Positions 1 to 5,548 of a stretch of 6,512 bases of DNA are shown here, in pieces. Numbering within the stretch: the stretch's first letter is position 1; each line of letters opens with the position of its first letter. This stretch comes from Chloroflexota bacterium. Its GTDB lineage: Bacteria > Chloroflexota > Dehalococcoidia > UBA2979. The DNA is taken from NCBI GenBank assembly GCA_027592975.1, contig JAQCJS010000062.1, positions 1 through 6,512 of the forward strand, read 5' to 3'. The position numbers were made by a program, and so were the translations under genes. The notes under the pieces were generated by a model. The model made no database searches and was not told the origin of the DNA. It saw only the letters and a list, made by a program, of their open reading frames with translations.

Positions 1-14
1 GCCGCGCGGAGATA

Positions 15-33
15 CGCTTGCGCGCGCTTGCGC
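15..33. repeat. Two 9-bp direct repeats upstream of the DUF336 gene
   Basis: The sequence CGCTTGCGC occurs at 15-23 and again at 25-33, giving a 10-bp period, close to one helical turn. It lies about 50 bp upstream of the start codon at 80, where a regulator could bind. It is short and made of common high-GC words, so chance is a fair explanation. No convincing -35/-10 pair is visible in 1-79. Confidence 0.3.
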
Positions 34-79
34 CGGATCGGCGTGGGCCACGCAGGATTTCGCGAAGGGACAGACAGAC

Positions 80-496
80 ATGAAGACCGAAGAGGCGCGC
101 CGCATCCTGGACGCCTCCCGCGCCGAGGCGGAGAAGATGGGCAAGCCCGTGACGATCGTCGTCGTCGATTCCTCGGGGGCACCCGTGGTGATGGAGCGAC
201 TGGATGGCACCGCGCCCATGACCACGATGATCGCGGAGGGCAAGGCCGCGGGCAGCGCCTTCACCGGCCGCGACTCCGCGCTGCTGAAGATGATGGCGGA
301 CAACGTCCCCGCGATCGCCTCGGCGGTCGGTGCGCGGCTGGGCGGACGCTTCGTCGCGGTGCAGGGCGCCGTGGTGCTGAAGAAGGGCGGCGTGGTGGTG
401 GGCGCGGTCGGCGTGTCCGGCGCGACCTCCGAGGAAGACGAGCAGATCGCGAAGGCCGGCGCGGCCGTGGTGAACAACGGCGAGGGCCTCGCCTAG
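80..496 (+). CDS. GlcG/HbpS-family (DUF336) putative heme- or cofactor-binding protein
   Basis: Complete 138-residue protein, the usual length for a stand-alone GlcG/HbpS (DUF336, Pfam Haem_degrading) domain. Family features seen are the first strand VTIVVVD (residues 24-30) followed by the SSG turn, the small-residue helix around EGKAAGSAF (53-61), and the C-terminal signature GAVGVSG (108-114) followed by EEDEQIAKAG (118-127). There is no signal peptide, so it is probably cytoplasmic. Known relatives include HbpS of Streptomyces (extracellular heme binding and redox sensing), GlcG beside glycolate oxidase genes, and the PduO C-terminal domain; the biochemical role of most members is unproven. 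The ATG is preceded by AAGGGA (65-70) at 9 nt spacing, which supports this start. None of the neighbours is a glycolate, propanediol or heme gene, so context does not narrow the function. The family call is firm; ligand and role are not. Confidence 0.93.
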   Translation: MKTEEARRILDASRAEAEKMGKPVTIVVVDSSGAPVVMERLDGTAPMTTMIAEGKAAGSAFTGRDSALLKMMADNVPAIASAVGARLGGRFVAVQGAVVLKKGGVVVGAVGVSGATSEEDEQIAKAGAAVVNNGEGLA

Positions 497-501
497 CCGT
501 T

Positions 502-519
502 CCCTCGATACGTCGAAGG
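502..519. other. Small hairpin between convergent genes
   Basis: CCCTCGA (502-508) pairs with TCGAAGG (513-519) around a TACG loop. In plus-strand RNA the third pair from the base is a C-A mismatch, while in minus-strand RNA it becomes a G-U wobble, so the hairpin is a little stronger for transcripts of the minus operon. The plus-strand loop UACG belongs to the UNCG tetraloop type, although it closes on A-U rather than the favoured C-G. It begins 5 nt after the DUF336 stop codon and may act together with the stronger hairpin at 526-552. Confidence 0.4.
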
Positions 520-525
520 CAACGC

Positions 526-552
526 GAAGGGGCGCCCGCAGGGCGCCCCTTC
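526..552. terminator. Probable bidirectional transcription terminator
   Basis: A perfect 12-bp inverted repeat (526-537 with 541-552, stem beginning GAAGGGGCGCCC) surrounds a 3-nt GCA loop. The stem is very GC-rich. On the plus strand it runs straight into TTCTTCG, a weak T-rich tail; on the minus strand there is no proper T tract. It lies 29 bp after the stop of the plus-strand DUF336 gene and 43 bp after the stop of the minus-strand lipocalin-like gene, exactly where a shared terminator of convergent units would sit. The stem is certain from sequence; terminator function is inferred. Confidence 0.8.
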
Positions 553-556
553 TTCG

Positions 557-583
557 TGCGCGGTGTGCGCGGTGTGCGCGGTG
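557..583. repeat. Three tandem copies of a 9-bp unit
   Basis: TGCGCGGTG is repeated exactly three times without spacer at 557-565, 566-574 and 575-583, between the terminator hairpin and the 3' end of the minus-strand lipocalin-like gene. It is non-coding in the genes called here. It resembles a slippage-prone micro-minisatellite in a 3' intergenic gap and has no evident function. Confidence 0.75.
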
Positions 584-595
584 CGGGGGCGGACG

Positions 596-1039
596 TTACG
601 AGATCTTGCGCCAGGCGAGCTGGTTGCGCATGACCGCGCCGGTGCGCGTGGTGGACTGCTCGATCAGCGTGAGCGACCCCGGGGCGTACTCGATGCCGCG
701 CACCTGGTCCGTGCCGACGAAGTTCGGGTTCAGCGCCATCTCCACGGAGTGCACCATGTGATCGCCCTCCAGGCGCCACGCGCCGGTGTACCCGAAGAAC
801 GAGTCGAACGCGGCGATCTTCTCCTCCACCGGGGCGCGGCGGATGTTCGCGTCGGACATCTGCGGGCGGTCGGCGTTGCTGACCATCACGGACATCCGGC
901 CGGACGCCTCGTAGATCAGGAAGCCCTTCGCGTCCTCGCCGTAGGGGTAGGTGTCCGGGCGGTCGTCCGAGAACGTGATGCGCCAGTTGTCCAGCTGCCA
1001 CGCGCCGACGAGGTCGGCCGGTGTGGGCATGTCAGTCAT
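596..1039 (-). CDS. Lipocalin-like domain protein (Lipocalin_5 type)
   Basis: Complete 147-residue protein. It matches the Lipocalin_5 (PF13924) pattern: LVGAW near the N-terminus (residues 10-14), YPYGEDAKGFLIY (31-43), GRMSVMV (47-53), a central helix VEEKIAAFDSFFGYTGAW (71-88), then H95 and H97 and the NPNFVGTDQVR stretch (104-114). Members are small soluble beta-barrels, often stand-alone and of unknown ligand. No signal peptide or cysteine is present, so it is probably cytoplasmic. The ATG is chosen because GAGGA (1047-1051) lies 7 nt upstream; a second ATG three codons in is possible. It is the last gene of the minus-strand cluster, 119 bp after the MFS gene. Because of the frameshift in that MFS gene, this reading frame is open continuously back to 2503, so automated calling would fuse the two. 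I treat them as separate genes, since the joining stretch is arginine/proline/alanine-rich shadow sequence. Confidence 0.9.
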   Translation of the reverse strand: MTDMPTPADLVGAWQLDNWRITFSDDRPDTYPYGEDAKGFLIYEASGRMSVMVSNADRPQMSDANIRRAPVEEKIAAFDSFFGYTGAWRLEGDHMVHSVEMALNPNFVGTDQVRGIEYAPGSLTLIEQSTTRTGAVMRNQLAWRKIS

Positions 1040-1158
1040 GGGTTCATCCTCGATGCGTTGCTCGCTGCGTGGGTGATCTGTCCGAAGACTCTGACATCGT
1101 CGCCTTCCGGCGGCAATCAATCCGATGAAGGGGGCCAATCCGATGAAGGGTCGCGGGC
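1040..1158 (-). promoter_or_regulatory. Intergenic leader of the lipocalin-like gene
   Basis: This 119-bp gap holds the ribosome-binding site GAGGA (1047-1051) of the lipocalin-like gene, a short hairpin CGCC-TTCC-GGCG (1101-1112), and a pair of direct repeats listed separately. The gap is long for a tightly coupled operon, so the lipocalin gene may have its own promoter, but no good -35/-10 pair is visible on the minus strand. Confidence 0.4.
1118..1150. repeat. Two 15-bp direct repeats, 18-bp period
   Basis: CAATCCGATGAAGGG occurs at 1118-1132 and identically at 1136-1150, separated by 3 bp. On the minus (transcribed) strand it reads CCCTTCATCGGATTG twice, starting 8 bp after the stop codon of the frameshifted MFS gene and about 80 bp before the lipocalin start. 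It could be a tandem operator for the lipocalin gene, or a simple local duplication. The identity and spacing are read directly; function is inference. Confidence 0.7.
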
Positions 1159-2503
1159 TCACGCCTCGCGCGTCAGGTGGCTGAGGCGCAGGTTCCGCAT
1201 CCGCGGCGAGAGTGCGAGGATCAGGAGGCCGCAGATGAAGGCGGTCGCCGTGAGCGCCGCGCCGACCAGCGGCGCGCCCACGTAGTCCGCCGCCGTCCCC
1301 GCCAGCAGCCCGCCCACCGGCATCACCAGGAACGACAGCTGCAGCACGCCGGCCATGCTGCCTCGGAGATGCTCGGGCGCGGCGAGCTGCTGCACCGTCG
1401 TGTTCGTCGTCGTGTAGAGCGACTCCGCGGTGCCTGCGAGCACCAGGAAGCCGACGGCGAGCCACAGGTTGCCGGTCAGCCCGGCGACCACGCAGAACGC
1501 GAACTCCGATCACCAGCAGCGCCACCAGTTGCAGCATCCCGCGGCGGTCGACGCGGCCGAGGGCGGCGGTGAGCGCGCCGCCGAACAGCCCCCCGAAGCC
1601 GATCGATCCGACGAGGATGCCGAGGCCCGCCGCGTTCGACTCGAACACGCGCGCGGCGAAGATCGGGAGCAGCGCCATGTGCAGCGGGATCATGAACATG
1701 GGCGAGATCAGGCTCATCACCAGCGTGATCCGCGCCTGCGGGTTGGTGAGCGCGAAGGCGTAGCCCTCCTTCATGCCCTTCCAGAACGAGCGCGGCGGGC
1801 GCTCCTCGCGCGGCTTCGTGTTGCGGATCATCAGCACGGTCGACATCACCAGCAGGTACGCGACTCCCTGCAGGACGAAGTTGTTCGCCGGGCCGAACAG
1901 CACGATCAGCCCGCCGCCGACGGCCGGCCCCACGGACCGCGCGAGGCTGAAGGCGGCCCACGCGAGAGCGACCGCGTTCGGCGCGACGCGCCTGGGCACC
2001 AGGTCGAAGATGAAGGTCTGGCGCGCCGGCATGTTGAACGTCTGCGCGGTGGACATGAGCAGCGTGAACGCGAACAGGTGCCAGATCTCCAGGCGTCCCG
2101 CCATGATCAGCCCCGCGATCGCGAACGTCATCGCGGCCATCGCCAGCTGGCTCCACGCGATGATGCGGTTGCGCGGGATGCGATCCGTCGCCGCGCCCGC
2201 CAGCGGTGCGAACAGGAGGATCGGCACGCTCCGCATCAGGTTCACGGAGCCGAGGATCTGCCCGGATCCGGTGAGGTCGTACACCAGCCAGCCGACCACG
2301 GTTTGCTGGATCCACTGCGCCGCGCTGGTGAACAGGTCGCCGATCCATTGGAGCCGGTAGTTGCGGTAGCGGAACGCGTAGAACGTGCTGATCGGGTCGT
2401 GCTGCCGCTCCAGCTCGTCCGGGAACGCGACGAGGTCGCGGCGCATGGCGTCCGACACGCGTGCATCCGAGGTCGCCGTCTCGCCCGGCTCGCGCGTGGT
2501 CAT
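1159..2503 (-). pseudogene. MFS transporter (MFS_3/EntS-like), broken by one frameshift
   Basis: Major facilitator carrier of the MFS_3 (PF05977) or enterobactin-exporter type, in the cytoplasmic membrane, probably a proton-driven exporter of unknown substrate. Frame one gives residues 1-332: a hydrophilic N-terminus, FRYRNYRLQWIG entering TM1 (about 44-55), the TM2-3 loop motif A as GAATDRIPRNR (103-113), and successive hydrophobic helices up to LVALLVI. At 1504-1510 the frame changes. Removing one base there (for example one G of minus-strand ATCGGAG) continues with EFAFCVVAGLTG and then NTTVQQLAAPEHLRG and the last helices, ending at the stop 1159-1161. The repaired protein is 447 residues, normal for a 12-helix MFS. 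The ATG at 2503 overlaps the upstream gene's TGA (ATGA) and lacks a clear Shine-Dalgarno, suggesting translational coupling. It is a diverged paralog of the exporter at 3919-5220. I cannot tell whether the break is real decay or a sequence error; without repair a caller would report 596-2503 as one fused protein. Confidence 0.85.
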
Positions 2504-3831
2504 CGTGCCGGCTGCGCGTCGGCCTCGACGCGTCGGGCGTCCGCGGCGGCGGTGCCATCGCGGTCGCTCCACTTCGGTGGTCGCGCGATCAGCACGGCGA
2601 CGCCCGCGAGCGCGAAGCAGGTGGTGGAGATGGTCCACACCAGCCACGGCGCCATGCCGGAGTCGAACAGGAAGCCGAACAGCGGCGGCCCGATCCCGGA
2701 CGCCGCGATCGAGGCGGGCAGCACCACGCCGCGGATCGCGCCCAGGTGCTGACGGCCGAAGTAGTTCGGCCAGACCACGTTGTTGAGCGTGATGTGACCG
2801 CCCGCGGCCATGCCCCAGACTACGTTGTGCAGGATCACGGCGGTCGCCCCGCCGGTCGCGAAGATCATCGGCAGCACGGAGAGCGCGAAGCCGAACAGCC
2901 CGATCGCGCCCAGGTACCGCACGGGCACGCGATCCGCGATCACGCCGAAGGCGAACGCGGAGAACACGACGGTGAGCGGATCCAGCGTGGTGCCCAGCGC
3001 GACCACCTCGGACGAGATGCCGAGGCTCTTGAAGAAGTCGACACGGTAGACCAGCGTCCCCATGAGCGCTGCGCCGGCGAGCGCCTGCGCGGCCAGCAAC
3101 TGCCACATGGCCGGCGTGCGCATCGCCTGGCGCATCGTCCAGTCGTGCGCGGTGGTCAGGTGCGCGTGCTTGCCCAGCGCGTGCTCGGCGGCGCTCGCGG
3201 GCGGGGTATCCAGGCCGTCCGGGTGCAGGCCGATGTCCTCGGGCGACCGACGCACCAGCAGGACGCTCACCGGGATCACGACCGCTGCGACCAGGAACCC
3301 GAACGCGAGCGTGGTGCCGCGCCAGCCGAAGTTGCCCAGTAGCCACTCCGTGATCGGGATCGCGAGCGTCGTCCCGCCCGCCATGCCGACGGTCGCGATC
3401 GCCATCGCGCGGCCCCGGCGCACCACGAACCACTTCGCCAGCGGCACCTGCGTGAGCAGCTGACCAGCCGGCCCGCCGAGCCCCGCGAGGCCCGAGATCG
3501 CGAAGACGAGGTAGACCAGCCACAGGTCGTGGACGAAGGCGAGCGCGATCAGCATCGTGCTGACCAGCGCGCCGCTCATCGCGCCGATCCAGCGCGCGCC
3601 GTGCCGGTCCAGCAGCACCCCGAGGAACGGGCCGATGAGCCCGCCGGCGAAGAGGCGCAGCGTGAACGACCACGCCAGCGCGCTCTTGGAGACGCCCAGC
3701 TCCTCGGACATCGGGCCGATCATGAAGGAGAAGACCACGGGGTTCAGGGTGGAGGAGACAGCGTTGATCGCCAGAGCGGCACCGACCATCACCCAGCCGT
3801 AGAAGAACGGTAAGCGGTTCAGACGGGACAA
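2500..3831 (-). CDS. MFS transporter, oxalate/formate antiporter or monocarboxylate-porter type
   Basis: Complete 443-residue membrane protein with about 12 hydrophobic segments. It opens with FFYGWVMVGAAL (9-20), the typical TM1 entry of OFA/MCT-like carriers. Other family marks are motif A GVLLDRHGAR (71-80), KWFVVRRGRAMA (133-144), the TM6 exit RRSPEDIGLHPDG (194-206), a central loop ending DWTMRQAMRTPAMW (230-243), and NYFGRQHLGAIRG (356-368). Relatives move mono- or dicarboxylates such as oxalate, formate, lactate or pyruvate; the substrate here is unknown. The central loop (203-229) is unusually histidine-rich. The start is taken as TTG at 3831 because the conserved YGW segment begins 11 residues in and the first ATG (Met15) would cut into TM1; GAGGG (3836-3840) lies 4 nt upstream, rather close. 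The gene ends in an ATGA overlap with the next MFS gene and starts 87 bp after the preceding one. Confidence 0.9.
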   Translation of the reverse strand: MSRLNRLPFFYGWVMVGAALAINAVSSTLNPVVFSFMIGPMSEELGVSKSALAWSFTLRLFAGGLIGPFLGVLLDRHGARWIGAMSGALVSTMLIALAFVHDLWLVYLVFAISGLAGLGGPAGQLLTQVPLAKWFVVRRGRAMAIATVGMAGGTTLAIPITEWLLGNFGWRGTTLAFGFLVAAVVIPVSVLLVRRSPEDIGLHPDGLDTPPASAAEHALGKHAHLTTAHDWTMRQAMRTPAMWQLLAAQALAGAALMGTLVYRVDFFKSLGISSEVVALGTTLDPLTVVFSAFAFGVIADRVPVRYLGAIGLFGFALSVLPMIFATGGATAVILHNVVWGMAAGGHITLNNVVWPNYFGRQHLGAIRGVVLPASIAASGIGPPLFGFLFDSGMAPWLVWTISTTCFALAGVAVLIARPPKWSDRDGTAAADARRVEADAQPAR

Positions 3832-3918
3832 GCGGCCCTCAATCCCCGGGAGGTCAGATGCCGAACGGCGTTGCGGAAGCGTGCGCCGTGGACAGCGTGG
3901 TGTCGAGTGCGCGCGGGA
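3832..3918 (-). other. Spacer between two MFS genes
   Basis: This 87-bp gap lies between two genes of the same direction. It holds only a 4-bp hairpin (GCCG-AA-CGGC, 3860-3869) and the GAGGG ribosome-binding candidate of the downstream gene (3836-3840). I see no terminator, so cotranscription of the two MFS genes is the simplest reading. Confidence 0.4.
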
Positions 3919-5220
3919 CTACTCGATGCGGCGCATGAGCGGGATGGTGATCCAGACCAGCCCCATCAGAACCACCAGCGCAGCGGCCATCCCGCCGATC
4001 GCCCACTGGGGGCCGACCGCCTCGGACAGCACGCCCACGCCGTAGGTGCCCACGGACATGATGCTGTACTGCATCATCCACACGGACATCACGCGGCCGC
4101 GGTACTGGTCGGGCGAGTAGTGCTGCACCAGCACCTGCCCGATGGACATGCGCATCGCGTGACCGAAGCCCACTACGAGCATGATGGGCAGCGTCACGTA
4201 GTAGTTCGTGGAGATCGCGAAGGCGAGCAGCGAGCCGCCCAGGATGACGCCGGTCAGGATCAGCAGCCGCCCGCGCCGCTTGGGTGAGAGCGAGGCGACC
4301 ATGAGCGATCCGCCCAGCGCGCCCACGCCGGTCATGGTCATCAGGAAGCCCAGCTCCGTCTCGCCGCCCTGGAGCACCTCGGTCACGAAGCCGGGGAGCA
4401 TCATCGTGTACGGCATGGAGATGAAGATCACGATGAAGTTCACCGCGATCAGCGTGCGGATCGTCGGATCCTTCACCACGTAGCGCAGACCGTCCACCAG
4501 GTCGGCCATCCCGCTGGCGCTGTGCTTCGTGGGCCGTGCCGGCGCATCGGCCGAGGGGTACGCCGGGCCCACCGGCAGGCGCATGGTGAAGATCAGGCCC
4601 ACGGCGTACATCGCGCCCATCACGCCGAAGCCGGAGGACGCGCCCGCCCACGCGAGCACGAGGCCGCCGAGCACCGGGCCGACGAGTTGCATCAAGTTCT
4701 GGCCGGACGTCAGCAGGGCGATCGCGTTCATCAGGGTGTGTCTCGGCACCGTGTCCGGCGTCAGCGCCTGCTTGGTGGGCATGAGCACGGAGTTCACGCC
4801 GCCCTGCAGCGCGGCGCTGATCAGCAGGTGCGGGAAGGTCAGTCCACCGCTGAAGGCGAGCGCCGCCAGCACCCAGGCGTTGATCATGTTGATCGCCTGT
4901 GCCCAGGAGACCACGGTCCGCTTCGGCGCGCGGTCCGCGATGATCCCGCCGAACGGTGTGAACAGCAGGCCGGGGATCGCGTGGGCGAGGGAGACGAGGC
5001 CGAGCGCCTCGTACGAGTTGGTGAGCTGGAAGACCAGGATGCCGCGTACCAGCAACTGCATCTGCATGGAGCCGAACTGCAGCGTGTTCGCGCCGAAGAG
5101 GTAACGGAACTCGGGGTACTGCAGGGCACTGAAGGTGCGGAGCGTGGGCGCGGGCGTGCTCGCTTCGGCCGTGGGCGCCACGCCCGGGGCGGCAGGCTGC
5201 CGAGGTTCCGCGTAGCTCAT
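3919..5220 (-). CDS. MFS transporter (MFS_3/EntS-like exporter)
   Basis: Complete 433-residue carrier of the MFS_3/EntS-like group, predicted to act in the cytoplasmic membrane, probably as an exporter, substrate unknown. An Ala/Pro-rich soluble N-terminus (about 1-28) leads to TLRTFSALQYPEFRYLF entering TM1. Motif A appears as GGIIADRAPKRTVV (91-104), the cytoplasmic half-way loop spans about 217-250, and the second-half motif SPDQYRGRVMSV (369-380) is the family's usual xxxRGRVxS. About 12 hydrophobic segments follow the normal spacing. The ATG at 5220 is supported by AAGGGAG (5229-5235) at 8 nt; the open frame extends upstream but that part is arginine/proline-rich and has no good ribosome-binding site. 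It is the first gene of the minus-strand cluster, preceded by a 328-bp gene-free stretch, so the promoter probably lies there. It resembles the frameshifted MFS at 1159-2503 over its whole length. Confidence 0.92.
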   Translation of the reverse strand: MSYAEPRQPAAPGVAPTAEASTPAPTLRTFSALQYPEFRYLFGANTLQFGSMQMQLLVRGILVFQLTNSYEALGLVSLAHAIPGLLFTPFGGIIADRAPKRTVVSWAQAINMINAWVLAALAFSGGLTFPHLLISAALQGGVNSVLMPTKQALTPDTVPRHTLMNAIALLTSGQNLMQLVGPVLGGLVLAWAGASSGFGVMGAMYAVGLIFTMRLPVGPAYPSADAPARPTKHSASGMADLVDGLRYVVKDPTIRTLIAVNFIVIFISMPYTMMLPGFVTEVLQGGETELGFLMTMTGVGALGGSLMVASLSPKRRGRLLILTGVILGGSLLAFAISTNYYVTLPIMLVVGFGHAMRMSIGQVLVQHYSPDQYRGRVMSVWMMQYSIMSVGTYGVGVLSEAVGPQWAIGGMAAALVVLMGLVWITIPLMRRIE

Positions 5221-5548
5221 CTCCCGGACTCCCTTCGCGCAGTCTACGCGCCCTCGCCTACGCCCGGAGGCCGCCCGCGGTCGCGGCACGCTCGTCGGGC
5301 GGGGGCGGTGGATCGGCCGTGTCTCCGAGGGCGGTGGCACGGTCACCCGCGCGGACACCTCGCTCCAGTCGCGCGTCCGAGGCACATCCTGGCGAGTCGA
5401 AGGTGTGAGTCGAGGCCACGGCACACCCGTCGGCAGTTACCGTTAACGTGAGAGTGCGAAGGTACGCGTTCGCCTCGATCCGCGCTAGACCACCGCGCGT
5501 GACATTGCCACAACATCGCGGCGAGGTGCCCCGTTGGGTGGGCGAGGG
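5221..5548 (-). promoter_or_regulatory. Gene-free region, probable promoter region of the transporter cluster
   Basis: These 328 bp lie between the stop of the right-edge gene and the first transporter start. Contents seen: the Shine-Dalgarno AAGGGAG (5229-5235); a 6-bp inverted repeat GGTGTG (5402-5407) / CACACC (5422-5427) with a 14-bp spacer; and, beside it, an AT-richer spot GTTACCGTTAACG (5436-5448) containing the 8-bp palindrome CGTTAACG (5441-5448). These could mark an operator and promoter, but no consensus sigma-70 pair stands out. No convincing terminator for the right-edge gene was found. The open frame of that gene's upstream half runs through here to 5343 only because of the frameshift; it is arginine-rich and not believed to be coding. 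Confidence 0.45.

Noticed and set aside
28..633. Overlapping plus-strand frame across the DUF336 gene
   Set aside because: It is almost entirely Arg/Gly/Asp shadow sequence and would run through the terminator hairpin. The DUF336 frame has clear family motifs.
1430..2752. Long plus-strand open frame opposite the two downstream MFS genes
   Set aside because: Its translation is rich in Arg, His, Gln, Glu and Ala with no domain-like pattern. It is the expected shadow of high-GC genes on the other strand, which encode clear MFS proteins.
2504..3673. Upstream extension of the frameshifted MFS reading frame on the minus strand
   Set aside because: The frame stays open only because of GC bias. It is arginine-rich and overlaps the well-supported carrier at 2500-3831, and the ATGA junction gives a natural start at 2503.
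4522..5451. Long plus-strand open frame opposite the first MFS gene
   Set aside because: It has low-complexity charged composition, no recognisable motif and no ribosome-binding site, and it lies antisense to a well-supported transporter.
5475..5516. Possible sigma-70 promoter on the minus strand (TTGTGG near 5511-5516, TCTAGC near 5487-5492)
   Set aside because: Each hexamer matches consensus at only about three of six positions, which is not enough to call a promoter.
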